Origin: Aedes albopictus | Taxonomy: Eukaryota > Arthropoda > Insecta > Diptera > Culicidae | DNA length: 64,000 nt | Assembly: GCF_035046485.1 (NCBI RefSeq) | Contig: NC_085137.1 | Location: 318,042,739 to 318,106,738, forward strand | Direction of reading: 5' to 3' | Shown: positions 51,050 to 63,234 of the stretch, in pieces | Position numbering within the stretch: position 1 is the first letter of the stretch | Layout of the letters: every line of letters begins with the position of its first letter | Made by a program: the position numbers and the translations under genes | Notes under the pieces: model-generated | The model's input: only the letters and a program-made list of their open reading frames with translations | Databases searched by the model: none | What the model was told of the DNA's origin: nothing

Positions 51050-53520
51050 CCCTGGAATTTCTTGAGCACTTCTTGTACTCCATCAGACATTCATTCTGAG
51101 TTCATCCAGAAATTCTGTCTGGTGTTCCTCTAGAAACTTTTTCAGCGATTTTTCCAGGGATCAACTTTGGGATTCCATTCAGGATTGGGTATTTGTTCAG
51201 GGAATCCTGCTGAGATTCATCTAGGCTTCCAGGTTTTCCTTTTAGGATTCACATAGGCCATCGGGATTCTTTCAGGATTGCTTCTAAAAGCCTCCAGAAA
51301 TCGGATTCCTCCGGGAGTTCCTTCCAGGATTCCTCCGGGAGTTTGTTTTAGGATTCCTTCAGGGTTTCCTCCAGGAATAACCTCTGGGTTTCTTCCAGGA
51401 ATTCGTTCAGAATTCTAGGTTTCATCCAGGGATTCTTTTATGATTTTTTCTTTATAATTCCTTCTAGGATTTCCTTTAGAAATTACCTTTGAGTTTCCTC
51501 CAGGGATTCTTCCAGAGATTCCTTCTAGGATTCCTGCAGGGATTCTCTCAAGAATTTCTTCTGAAATTCCTTCTGGGATTCATCCTGGAATTATATCTGA
51601 GATTCTTTCTTCTGGGAATTCTTTCGGGTATTTCTTCTGGAAACTTCTGAGATTCCTCCAGGAATTCTTTCTGGGATTCTTCCGGGATTTTTTCCTGGGA
51701 TTCCTCTGGGAATTTATTCTGAGATTCCTTCGAGAATTCCTCCTGAGATTCCTTCGGAAATTTCTCCTGGAAATTCTTACGGGTATTTCTTCTGGATTTA
51801 TTTGGGAATTTCTCCTGTGAATTCTTTCGGGTATATTTTCGATGATTTCCTTCTGAGATTCCTTCTGGGATTCCTCCAGGAATTTCTTCTGAGATTCCTT
51901 TGGGAAGTTTTTCTGGAATTCCTTTGGGAATTTCTTCTGGGAATTCCTTCTGAGACTCCTTCAGGAATTCTTTCTGGGATTTCCTCCAGGAATTTCTTCT
52001 CGGATTCCTCCGAGATTTTTTCCTGGGATTTCTTCGGGAATTTCTTTTGGGATTCCTCCAATTTTTTTTTTTGAGATTCATTCAGCAACCTTCTAGGATT
52101 CCTCCAGGGAATCTTTCAAGAATTTCTTCTGGTATTCCTGTAGGAATTCCGTCTGGGTTTCCTCCTGGAATTCCTTCTGAGATTCGTTCAGGAATTCCTT
52201 TAGGGATTTCTGCAAGAATTACTTCTGGAATTCTTCCATGATTTTTTTTCTGGGATTCCCCCAAGAATTCCTTCTGGGATTCCTCGGTGTTTTTTTTTCT
52301 GGGATTTCTCCAGGAATTCCTTACAGGATCCCTGCAGAATTTACTTCTGGGATTCCTTCTAGAATTTCTCCAGGAATTCCTTCTGGGATTACTCCAGGGA
52401 AACTTTCAAGAATTTCTTCTGGAATTGCGTCTGGGTTTCCTCCTGGAATTCCTTCTGAGATTCCTTCTGGGATTCCTCCAAGAACTTCTTCTGGGATTCC
52501 CTTAGCAATTCCTTCTGGGATTTCTCAGGCATTCATTCTGGGATTACTCCAGGAACATCTTCTGGGATTACTCCAGAAATTCCTTCTGGGGTTCATCCAG
52601 GAATTTCATTTGGGATTCCTTCAGTAATATAAAAGGAGTTCCCCGAGATTTCCTGCAGGTGCTCCTCAAAAATTTCTCCAGCAGCTTCACGGGAAATATT
52701 CAAGGAGTTCTTCGGAAAAAAAACTTCTAGGAGTTTCTCAGAAATTCCTCTAGTAGTTCTCCGGAAATAACTCCATGAGTTCCAGGGGGATTCAATCAGG
52801 ATTTTTGAACAATTCTTTATGATTTTCTCGAAAAAGCTCTCCCTGGGGAATTCTCTAGGATTTCCTCCGTAATTCCTCCAGGATTTCCTCCGTTATTCCT
52901 CCAGGAGTTCCCCGGAAATAGCTCCATGAGTTCCACAGGAATTCAACCAGGATTTCCCCGGGTTCCCTGGGGAATCCTCCAGGATTTCCTCTGTAATCCC
53001 TCCAGTAATTCCACGGGAATTCCTTCAGACGTTCTCCGAGAAATCCTCCTGGATCTTAAAAGGAATACCTACATGAGGAATGCCTCAGAAGAAATTCCTG
53101 GAGGAATCCCAAAAAAATACCAGAAGGAATTCCAGAAGAAATCCCAGAAGGAATTTCTGAAGGAATTTCAAAAGGAATTCCCAGAAGAAATTCCCGAAGA
53201 AATCCCAGGAAAAAATCTCAGAGGAATCTCAGAGGGAATCTCAGATGGAATCCCAGGAGAAATTCCTGAAAGAATCCCAGAAGAAATTCCAGGAGGAATT
53301 CCTGAAGGAATCTCAAGGAATTCCAGAAAAAAAATCCCAAAGGAATCTCAGAAGAAATTCCTGGTGGAATCCGAGAAGGAATTCTCGAAGGAATTTCAGA
53401 AGAAATTCATCGAAAAAAAATCCCGAAAGAATTCCCAGTCGAAACTCCCGAAGAAATCCCAGAAGAAATTTGCAGAAGAATCTCTGAAGGAATCTCAGAT
53501 ATAATTCCTGGAGGAATCCC
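51050..53520. repeat. diverged GGAATTCCTTCTGGGATTCCTCC minisatellite
   Basis: Units of about 24-30 bp, mostly TTCTGGGATTCCTCCAGGAATT-type, readable throughout but poorly regular. Up to about 52630 units read TTCC... on the plus strand; from about 53070 to 53510 they read GGAATCCCAGAAG..., so orientation flips inside. Lys/Glu/Arg/Ser-rich ORFs (up to 192 codons) are by-products. Confidence 0.8.
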
Positions 53521-56500
53521 AGAAGTTCCCCGGGAGCTCCTCCAGGAGTTCCCCGGGAGATCCTCCAGGAGTTCCCCGGGAGATCCTCCAGGAGTTCCCC
53601 GGGAGATCCTTCAGGAGTTCCCCGGGAGATCCTCCAGGAGTTCCCCGGGAGATCCTCCAGGAGTTCCCCGGGAGATCCTCCAGGAGTTCCCCGGGAGATC
53701 CTCCAGGAGTTCCCCGGGAGATCCTCCAGGAGTTCCCCGGGAGATCCTCCAGGAGTTCCCCGGGAGATCCTCCAGGAGTTCCCCGGGAGATCCTCCAGGA
53801 GTTCCCCGGGAGATCCTCCAGGAGTTCCCCGGGAGATCCTCCAGGAGTTCCCCGGGAGATCCTCCAGGAGTTCCCCGGGAGATCCTCCAGGAGTTCCCCG
53901 GGAGATCCTCCAGGAGTTCCCCGGGAGATCCTCCAGGAGTTTCCAGGGAGATCCTCCAGGAGTTCCCCGGGAGATCCTCCAGGAGTTCCCCGGGAGATCC
54001 TCTAGGAGTTTCCCGGGAGATCCTCTAGGAGTTTCCCGGGAGATCCTCCAGGAGTTCCCCGGGAGCTCCTCCAGGAGTTCCCCGGGAGATCCTCCAGGAG
54101 TTCCCCGGGAGATCCTCCAGGAGTTCCCCGGGAGATCCTCCAGGAGTTCCCCGGGAGATCCTCCAGGAGTTCCCCGGGAGATCCTCCAGGAGTTCCCCGG
54201 GAGATCCTCCAGGAGTTCCCCGGGAGATCCTCCAGGAGTTCCCCGGGAGATCCTCCAGGAGTTCCCCGGGAGATCCTCCAGGAGTTCCCCGGGAGATCCT
54301 CCAGGAGTTCCCCGGGAGATCCTCCAGGAGTTCCCCGGGAGATCCTCCAGGAGTTCCCCGGGAGATCCTCCAGGAGTTCCCCGGGAGATCCTCCAGGAGT
54401 TCCCCGGGAGATCCTCCAGGAGTTCCCCGGGAGATCCTCCAGGAGTTCCCCGGGAGATCCTCCAGGAGTTCCCCGGGAGATCCTCCAGGAGTTCCCCGGG
54501 AGATCCTCCAGGAGTTCCCCGGGAGATCCTCCAGGAGTTCCCCGGGAGATCCTCCAGGAGTTCCCCGGGAGATCCTCCAGGAGTTCCCCGGGAGATCCTC
54601 CAGGAGTTCCCCGGGAGATCCTCCAGGAGTTCCCCGGGAGATCCTCCAGGAGTTCCCCGGGAGATCCTCCAGGAGTTCCCCGGGAGATCCTCCAGGAGTT
54701 CCCCGGGAGATCCTCCAGGAGTTCCCCGGGAGATCCTCCAGGAGTTCCCCGGGAGATCCTCCAGGAGTTCCCCGGGAGATCCTCCAGGAGTTCCCCGGGA
54801 GATCCTCCAGGAGTTCCCCGGGAGATCCTCCAGGAGTTTCCAGGGAGATCCTCCAGGAGTTCCCCGGGAGATCCTCCAGGAGTTCCCCGGGAGCTCCTCC
54901 AGGAGTTCCCCGGGAGATCCTCCAGGAGTTCCCCGGGAGATCCTCCAGGAGTTCCCCGGGAGATCCTCCAGGAGTTCCCCGGGAGATCCTCCAGGAGTTC
55001 CCCGGGAGATCCTCCAGGAGTTCCCCGGGAGATCCTCCAGGAGTTCCCCGGGAGATCCTCCAGGAGTTCCCCGGGAGATCCTCCAGGAGTTCCCCGGGAG
55101 ATCCTCCAGGAGTTCCCCGGGAGATCCTCCAGGAGTTCCCCGGGAGATCCTCCAGGAGTTCCCCGGGAGATCCTCCAGGAGTTCCCCGGGAGATCCTCCA
55201 GGAGTTCCCCGGGAGATCCTCCAGGAGTTCCCCGGGAGATCCTCCAGGAGTTCCCCGGGAGATCCTCAGGAGTTCCCCGGGAGATCCTCCAGGAGTTCCC
55301 CGGGAGATCCTCCAGGAGTTTCCCGGGAGATCCTCCAGGAGTTCCTCGGGAATTCCTCCAGGAGTTCCTCGGGAATTCCTCCAGGAGTTCCTCGGGAATT
55401 CCTCCAGGAGTTCCTCGGGAATTCCTCCAGGAGTTCCTCGGGAATTCCTCCAGGAGTTCCTCGGGAATTCCTCCAGGAGTTCCTCGGGAATTCCTCCAGG
55501 AGTTCCTCGGGAATTCCTCCAGGAGTTCCTCGGGAATTCCTCCAGGAGTTCCTCGGGAATTCCTCCAGGAGTTCCTCGGGAATTCCTCCAGGAGTTCCTC
55601 GGGAATTCCTCCAGGAGTTCCTCGGGAATTCCTCCAGGAGTTCCTCGGGAATTCCTCCAGCAGTTCCTCGGGAATTCCTCCAGGAGTTCCTCGGGAATTC
55701 CTCCAGCAGTTCCTCGGGAATTCCTCCAAAAGTTTCTCGGGAATTCCTCCAGGAGTTCCTCGGGAATTCCTCCAGGAGTTCCTGGGGAATTCCTCCAGGA
55801 GTTCCTCGGGAATTCCTCCAGGAGTTCCTCGGGAATTCCTCCAGGAGTTCCCCGGGAGATCCTCCAGGAGTTTCCCGGGAGATCCTCCAGGAGTTCCTCG
55901 GGAATTCCTCCAGGAGTTCCTCGGGAATTCCTCCAGGAGTTCCTCGGGAATTCCTCCAGGAGTTCCTCGGGAATTCCTCCAGGAGTTCCTCGGGAATTCC
56001 TCCAGGAGTTCCTCGGGAATTCCTCCAGGAGTTCCTCGGGAATTCCTCCAGGAGTTCCTCGGGAATTCCTCCAGGAGTTCCTCGGGAATTCCTCCAGGAG
56101 TTCCTCGGGAATTCCTCCAGGAGTTCCTCGGGAATTCCTCCAGGAGTTCCTCGGGAATTCCTCCAGCAGTTCCTCGGGAATTCCTCCAGCAGTTCCTCGG
56201 GAATTCCTCCAAAAGTTTCTCGGGAATTCCTCCAGGAGTTCCTCGGGAATTCCTCCAGGAGTTCCTGGGGAATTCCTCCAGGAGTTCCTCGGGAATTCCT
56301 CCAGGAGTTCCTCGGGAATTCCTCCAGGAGTTCCTCGGGAATTCCTCCAGGAGTTCCTCGGGAATTCCTCCAGGAGTTCCTCGGGAATTCCTCCAGGAGT
56401 TCCTCGGGAATTCCTCCAGGAGTTCCTCGGGAATTCCTCCAGGAGTTCCTCGGGAATTCCTCCAGGAGTTCCTCGGGAATTCCTCCAGGAGTTCCTCGGG

Positions 56501-57285
56501 AATTCCTCCAGGAGTTCCTCGGGAATTCCTCCAGGAGTTCCTCGGGAATTCCTCCAGGAGTTCCTCGGGAATTCCTCCAGGAGTTCCTCGGGAATTCCTC
56601 CAGGAGTTCCTCGGGAATTTCTCCAGGAGTTCCTCGGAAATTCCTCCAGGAGTTCCTCGGGAATTCCTCCAGGAGTTCCTCGGGAATTCCTCCAGGAGTT
56701 CCTCGGGAATTCCTCCAGGAGTTCCTCGGGAATTCCTCCAGGAGTTCCTCAGGAATTCCTCCAGGAGTTCCTCGGGAATTCCTCCAGGAGTTCCTCGGGA
56801 ATTCCTCCAGGAGTTCCTCGGGAATTCCTCCAGGAGTTCCTCGGGAATTCCTCCAGGAGTTCCTCGGGAATTCCTCCAGGAGTTCCTCGGGAATTCCTCC
56901 AGGAGTTCCTCGGGAATTCCTCCAGGAGTTCCTCGGGAATTCCTCCAGGAGTTCCTCGGGAATTCCTCCAGGAGTTCCTCGGGAATTCCTCCAGGAGTTC
57001 CTCGGGAATTCCTCCAGGAGTTCCTCGGGAATTCCTCCAGGAGTTCCTCGGGAATTCCTCCAGGAGTTCCTCGGGAATTCCTCCAGGAGTTCCTCGGGAA
57101 TTCCTCCAGGAGTTCCTCGGGAATTCCTCCAGGAGTTCCTCGGGAATTCCTCCAGGAGTTCCTCGGGAATTCCTCCAGGAGTTCCTCGGGAATTCCTCCA
57201 GGAGTTCCTCGGGAATTCCTCCAGGAGTTCCTCGGGAATTCCTCCAGGAGTTCCTCGGGAATTCCTCCAGGAGTTCCTCCTGGAG
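53521..57285. repeat. highly regular 23-bp satellite, about 160 units, two subfamilies
   Basis: 53521-55335 is mainly CTCCAGGAGTTCCCCGGGAGATC (23 bp); 55336-57285 is mainly CTCCAGGAGTTCCTCGGGAATTC (23 bp), with a short return of the first type at 55847-55890. The 23-bp period cycles all frames, so every strand gives a stop-free 23-residue repeat; the 736- and 468-codon readings here are artefacts of that. Variant units recur at 483 bp (21 units; AAGTTTCTCGGG at about 55730 and 56213) and 897 bp (39 units; AGTTTCCAGGG at about 53938 and 54835), evidence of higher-order duplication. Confidence 0.95.
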
Positions 57286-58075
57286 TTCCTCCTGGAGGAA
57301 TTCCCGAGGAACTCCTGGAGGAATTCCCGAGGAACTCCTGGAGGAATTCCCGAGGAACTCCTGGAGGAATTCCCGAGGAACTCCTGGAGGAATTCCCGAG
57401 GAACTCCTGGAGGAATTCCCGAGGAACTCCTGGAGGAATTCCCGAGGAACTCCTGGAGGAATTCCCGAGGAACTCCTGGAGGAATTCCCGAGGAACTCCT
57501 GGAGGAATTCCCGAGGAACTCCTGGAGGAATTCCCGAGGAACTCCTGGAGGAATTCCCGAGGAACTCCTGGAGGAATTCCCGAGGAACTCCTGGAGGAAT
57601 TCCCGAGAAACTTTTGGAGGAATTCCCGAGGAACTGCTGGAGGAATTCCCGAGGAACTCCTGGAGGAATTCCCGAGGAACTGCTGGAGGAATTCCCGAGG
57701 AACTCCTGGAGGAATTCCCGAGGAACTCCTGGAGGAATTCCCGAGGAACTCCTGGAAGAATTCCCGAGGGACTCCTGGAGGAATTCCCGAGGAACTCCTG
57801 GGGGAATTCCCGAGGAACTCCTGGAGGAAATTCTGAGGAATTCCTGGAGGAATTTCCGAGGAACTCCTGGAGGAGATTCTGAGGAATTCCTGGAGGAATT
57901 TCCGAGGAACTCCTGAAGGAATTCCCGCAAAACTACTGATGGAAATTCTGAGGAACTTCTAGAGGATTTACGAGGAACTCCTGGAGAAATTCCCTGGGGA
58001 GCAATTCTCAGGGAACTCCTGGAAAAATTCTCGGGGAAGTCCTGAAGGAATTCCCGAGGAACTGTTGGTAGAGTT
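57286..58075. repeat. inverted continuation of the 23-bp satellite
   Basis: At about 57276-57292 (GGAGTTCCTCCTGGAGTTCCTCCTGGAGGAA) the array reverses orientation and continues as GGAACTCCTGGAGGAATTCCCGA for about 600 bp, then decays. Marker variants of the left array (AAACTTTTGG, GGAACTGCTGG near 57609-57680) appear here in reverse complement, so this is an inverted duplication of the same array. Confidence 0.9.
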
Positions 58076-59433
58076 GAGCATGAGCATGAGCATGAGCATG
58101 ATTGACCGCCCGCGGTTGCTCCTCTGTTATTGCAAGGACAACTGCATTTACACAAAGAACCAACAGATGATGCTTGGGATTAGCTTTCTCTTCATTGTGT
58201 AAATGCTGGAATCCCAATACTTTTCAATAAGCAATACCAGCGCCGGCCGCGTCCGAATGCAGGTCAATTGAGGATAGGGAAGGAAGTGATGACGTGATTC
58301 TCGCTTAGGCCAATAACCGAGGAATTCTCTGCGTTACTACGAGAAATCACTAGGAGTTTGGACAGGGGAAATGGAGATGTGTTGAGGATTTTGTCGTGGT
58401 AAACGAGTGTAATGTTTTGATTCGCGATTAATAATGCGCTCGCGAAGAAATACCCTTCTATACCTTGGACGACGAACGTGATCTTTTGTGCCTCAAAACT
58501 CACCCTACATAAGTTATTAATTCGCAACTAAGGAGAACACAATGCTAAACACCGACGCATCTGTAGTTTGCGTTTCCGCGCGAGACAATGCTGAACGCGA
58601 TCAATTCACAAGTATTAACAAAATAACACGTGATAAATAAATCAGAAAGATCTTACCGCATGGTTCGCCGTCTATCTTTTACCGACCCTCTCTTTTTCCA
58701 GAAATTCATGCAACCTTTATTTGAGTCAAAACATTTCATTTGGACTAAAATATAACAAATGTCGACACCGAAGATGACGAACCATTCAAATTGTTGTGTT
58801 CATGCAAAAAATGAAAGGAAATTATTTATTATCAACTAAATGTGCATTTGGAACTAGCGCCGACACATGACGTGACGAACTTTTCAATATTTGTTAGATA
58901 AATACACAAAAACCAGAGCAGAATTGTATAAATCCTTTAGCATTAATTATTATTATTATTATTGTTATGATAAAATGGAAAGAGCTCACCAATTAACATC
59001 CTTTGAAGTGTCCAGTGCGTATGTGCTACAGCATCTTCCACTAATTGGCCTCTTCTCCGAAATCACACTGAACCGCTACAACTACACACGGGTACGACGA
59101 TGTGGACAGTCAAATAGACGACGACGACGGACGATCCGAATGAAAATGCGGCCTGCACACTTTGCCACCAAAAACTCAAAGCGGCATTTCGACGTTACCT
59201 CCAAAAACACACTAAACTGCCCTGTACGAAGACGAGCACTGTGAAATAGACGACGACGACGCGCTCGCGGCCAAACCAAATGAAAAAGCGGCATTTCAAC
59301 GTTGCTTCCAAAAACACACTGAACTGCCCTGTACGAAGACGAGCACTGTGAAATAGACGACGACGACGACGACGCGCTCGCGGCCGAACCAAATGAAAAA
59401 GCGGCATTTCGATGTTGCCTCCAAAAACACACT
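58076..59433. mobile_element. 1.36-kb non-satellite insertion with a 23-bp direct flank repeat
   Basis: CCCGAGGAACTGTTGGTAGAGTT occurs just before (58053-58075) and just after (about 59435-59457) this block, and the satellite resumes beyond it. The block contains GAGCATGAGCATGAGCATGA, a CG-rich segment near 58240, AT-rich DNA, and the GACGAC-rich tandem repeat at 59090-59430. The flank repeat could be a target duplication or recombination between equal satellite units. No recognisable gene; a short minus-strand ORF at 58264-58527 has no identity. Confidence 0.5.
59090..59430. repeat. ~107-bp tandem repeat with GACGAC runs
   Basis: CTGCCCTGTACGAAGACGAG..GTGAAATAGACGACGACGAC..CGCTCGCGGCC..AATGAAAAAGCGGCATTTC recurs at about 59214 and 59321, with a diverged unit before (59090) and a partial unit after. 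GAC-triplet number differs between units. Confidence 0.78.
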
Positions 59434-61140
59434 CCCCGAGGAACTGTTGGTAGAGTTTCTGATGAACTTGAGAGGTGAACTCCTGGAGGAATTCTCGGGA
59501 AACGCCTGGGGAAATTATCGGGGAACTCCTGAAAGAATTCCCTAGGAACTCCCGGAGGAATTCTCGGTGAACTCCTGGATGAATTCCCGAGGAGCTCCTG
59601 GTGGTATTCTATGGCAATTCCTGAAGGAATTCACAGGGAAAATTGGCATGAATTTATGAGGAACTCTTGGAGGGATTCCTGGTGAACTCCTGGTGGAGTT
59701 TTTGTGAAATTCCCGGGGGAGCAATTCTCAGGGAACTCCTGGAGGAATTCCCGGGAACTCTTGAAGGAATTTCCGAGGAACTCCTGATGGATTTTCTGAG
59801 GAAATTCTGGAGAAATCCTCTAGGAGGAATTCCCAGGACCTCCAGAAGGCATTTCCCGGGTAACTTCAGGAAGAATTCCCGGTGCATTTCAGGAAGAATT
59901 TCCGGGGAATATTTGGATGAATTGCTGCGGAACTCCTGGAGGAATTCCTTGTGAACTCCTGGTGGAGCTTCTGAGGAATTCCCGGGGAACTCCTGGAGAT
60001 GTTTCCGGAGAACTCCTTAAGGAATATACGCGGAACTCATGCACGAATTTCCGAAGAACTCCTGAAGGATTCTTGTGTATATCCTGGAAGAGATCCCAGT
60101 AATCTCCTGAAATAAATTTTGTGGAATTCCTGGAGGGAATTTCCGGATAAAGTTATTAAGGGATTTCCAAAGGAATTAAGGAGAAATTCCCAGGAAAATC
60201 CAGGAGGAATTCCACCATAAACAATGGATTAATTCTTATGGAACTTCTTAAGGAATTCCCGTGGAATTCCTGGTGAAGCCTTGGGGGATTCCCGGAAAAT
60301 TCCTGGAGGACTTCCCGAGGAACTCCTGAACAAATTTCCGGGAAAGTCCTGGAAGTATTCCCAGGGTACTTCTGGAGAAATATCCAGGGTTATTCTAAAC
60401 CAAATCCTGAGAAACTCTGGGGAATTCTCGGGGAACTCCCAGAGAAAATTTCACAAACAATTCTCAGAAGTATCCCAGAAGGTATTTTAGAATTCTAGGA
60501 GCAAATCCAGATTGAGCTCTTAAAGAAATCCGCCCTCTTTGAAGATCTGTTGTAGAAATCCTTAAAAATCCTTAGATCTGTTGTAGGATTCCTTGAATAA
60601 TTAAAGAAGTTCCATGAGGAGCTGCCGGAGGAATCCCATAAAGTACTCCATAAGGAATCAAAAGAAAAGTGGAAGAACCACAGAAGTTTTCTAGGATGAA
60701 TTTCATAAGAATGTCCTGGATAAATCTCAGAAGTAATACCAGAAAAATACTCCAAAAGGAACTCCTATAGGAGTATTAATAGCAATCATAGAAGGTACTC
60801 CTGGAAGAGTCCAGAAAAACTACCACCATGCATATTACAGCACCACAAAAAATAAAAACCCACCCCATCCAATGGATAGTTCAAAAGGATTCTCAGAAAG
60901 AATTCCTGGAGGAATTCTTGAAATAACACTTGGGAGAATCCCAGGAATAATTTTAGCAGGAATTTCAGAAGTAACTTCTGGAGGAATCCCAGAAGGCATT
61001 CCTGGAAGAATTCCCGAAGGAACTACTAGAGGATTTCAGAGAGAACTCCTGGAGAAAACCCCAAAATATTGAAGAAATACTCGAAGCAAATGTTGAGGAG
61101 TTCCATTTGCAATCCGTAAATTTTCAAAGGAACTCCTAGA
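59434..61140. repeat. degenerate 23-24-bp GGAACTCCTGGAGGAATTC minisatellite, right arm
   Basis: It continues the inverted array after the insertion at 58076-59433. Regularity fades rightward, and after about 60500 only isolated GGAATTC..CTGG units remain. Reading frames here are repeat by-products. Confidence 0.75.
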
Positions 61141-62650
61141 TGGATTCTTGCAGGAACTGACGTGACAGAAATCACGGAAGCAGCAGTGGGTGGATGGATT
61201 TCCGTAAGAACTTTTTAGCTGTTTCTCTGCTGCCATTGAATTTAGCGGGGATTTCATTTTGCCGTCGCAATCTGCCTTCCAAGCTCGCAATCATTCTCCT
61301 CGGTTGTTTATTTCGGAAACGGTTTAACTCGTCGCTTTGTCCAAATCCATGCTCCTCCTATCCGACAAATATCTAAACTGAAACGTTGGGTGTCGATTCC
61401 CGTAGGCCACAAAAGCACACTGCGAGTGCCCACTGTGAGTCTTCACGTTCTTCTCGAAAAAACAGACTTCTCGCTCCTTCGATGATCCAATCACCCGGAA
61501 TCCAAGGCCCGGAAGTCATCCTCTTCGCTATTATTCGGGTGGACCGTCTCTACTGCATCGACGGAGTGGTACTTTTGTCGCCGACGAACTTTTGCTCCGC
61601 TAGCAGGACAAATCTGGTGCTGGCACGTCATATTAGATCCGGTCCGGAAAGCAGCCCTCCTGTACACGATGGGCCCCGAAGTAGCTCAAGCAGAAAATGT
61701 GTCGGAATCTGGTCAACGAAATGGATGTCTGGTTTCTGAAAATATTTCTGCGCACTACGGATCGGATGCGGCCAGGGTGGCCGTGGAGCCGGAGGCCATG
61801 GAAATGTTTCGAGTCGCAATGGTTTCTCTGGTACATCCGCAGCAAAAATCAATCGTGATTTAATGTCCCAGTCACTTCCTAGATTCATAAATAGATATAA
61901 TTAAAAAGATTGTATTAGAAATTAATATCAAATCAGAAAAACTTACTTGGTGGCAAACGATAATATAAATACGCTGCGCTAAAAAATCTGATCGCACCGC
62001 TCTATCCTTCACAACAACAACCTGACAAGCAAAGTCACTTTACTTGCGGAATAATCGGTCAGGCTATTTTTCCGGAAAGTAAAAGTGACAGCTAGTTTGA
62101 TCGACTCAATCATCACCATCATCAATGATCATCGATTATTCCGTTTCAGCTGCGTACTGCTCAAGTAATTTTGAGAGCGAAATCATTCCGTGACCATTTC
62201 TTGGCCTATCTTTTTCCACAGTACTTTTCAGGTCCGTACCGCCCATATGGAACTGAAAAACTGTGCAAAGTTTCAGCTCAATAGAAAATCATGAATTAAA
62301 AAAAGTCCTAAATTTTGATGCTGTTGCTTGGAATCGCTCAGTTAGCGTTTTTGACTCAATTATTTATTCTTTCTAGCTGAAATAGCATTATCAACAACAT
62401 GCAGTTCTGTTTTTGGACATTGATTTGCTTTTTGTTGAGTTTCCGAAATGTGTCCCGTATTTAAACGGGACAAATCTGGTCAGCCTACTGCTCTTTTATT
62501 TTCGCATTTTGCTATTTCGGTATTTCAGTGCCGTATTTGATATACATGATTGATAAGTAACAGGTCTTTTTATCGAATCTATATCGAATGAACTACTTCT
62601 ATTGGATTTGATCCTAGGTTAATAGCTCCCAAATTTCCTATACGTCATGT
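61141..62650. other. mixed unique DNA, no gene identified
   Basis: 61380-61870 is GC-richer and has open frames on both strands (64-117 codons), but none reads like a protein family and the strands compete; it may be part of an exon or promoter. 62170-62300 has the CCCATATGGAACTG/AGTTTCAGCTCAAT style common to mosquito MITEs. CGTATTTAAACGGGACA at 62456-62472 is a partial inverted relative of the palindrome at 43550. Confidence 0.35.
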
Positions 62651-62716
62651 GGTGACCAATCGATTCACTTTGCAGTGAAAATTCGAAGTGTGGCTTCGTC
62701 ATATCTTCACCTTAAT
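62651..62716. mobile_element. fragment of the TTAA fold-back MITE
   Basis: GGTGACCAATCGATTCACTT... ...GTGTGGCTTCGTCATATCTTCACCTTAA matches the right arm of the element at 11364-11572, with an internal deletion. Confidence 0.7.
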
Positions 62717-62859
62717 GGCGTCGATGAGCTCCGTATTGAAGATCCAATTGTGAGGCCAAAGACCAAATTTGGGCTTTGGTGTGGTCTCCATACATGAATT
62801 AAATACCGCTTTAATCTGACGATAAAGACCTTCAATGATTGAGTGTTCTCCACTGATAC

Positions 62860-63130
62860 ACACTGCACTGGCGTACAGCACTACAGCAGCACATATTTCA
62901 CGTTTGAGTTGATAATTCGGATTTTGGTGCGTTGTTGACTAATCTTCCTGTTTTTCCAAACATTTTTTGAATTCACAAAAGCAGCTCTCACCTTCGCGAT
63001 CCGTGTCGTGCCCCTATTTCGATCTAGGCGCCGGCATCGGCCGCCATTTGACTACCAAGATATTGAAAGTTTTCAACATTCTCTCCAGTCTCCTGCTTAT
63101 TCAGCTATTATTAAACTGGAAGGGTTGACC
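62860..63130 (-). pseudogene. degenerate RTE/CR1-like reverse transcriptase fragment
   Basis: Minus strand reads NVENFQYLGSQMAADAGA, then RIAKVRAAFVNSKNVWKNRK and TKIRIINSNVKYVLL before a stop. This YLGS...R(I)xKARxAFxxLxxVW...TKIRIxNSNVKSVLLYG pattern is the C-terminal RT region of RTE-type (and related) non-LTR elements. Frameshifts and stops show it is dead. Confidence 0.7.
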
Positions 63131-63234
63131 GTGTTTGCATCCAAAGATTTGGTCTTGTTGACGTAGATGGGACAGGAAACAAAGCTTAATACTAATATCA
63201 CAATACTACACGACCAACTCTTGTAAAAGGGGGT

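Noticed and set aside
51548..53504. Lys/Arg/Ser/Glu-rich coding regions of 90-192 codons
   Set aside because: They arise from GGAATTCC-type minisatellite units, on opposite strands in different parts of one array.
54002..56212. 736-codon minus-strand ORF (and a 468-codon one at 56749-58155)
   Set aside because: A 23-bp unit without stops in any phase gives a 23-residue repeat automatically; the reading changes phase with the repeat and has no domain.
53521..57285. CRISPR-like array of short regular repeats
   Set aside because: Units are directly abutting with no unique spacers, and the context is eukaryotic; it is a 23-bp satellite.
61628..61888. 86-codon Pro-rich ORF in GC-richer DNA
   Set aside because: Overlapping open frames on the other strand, no motif, no splice partners that I could support.
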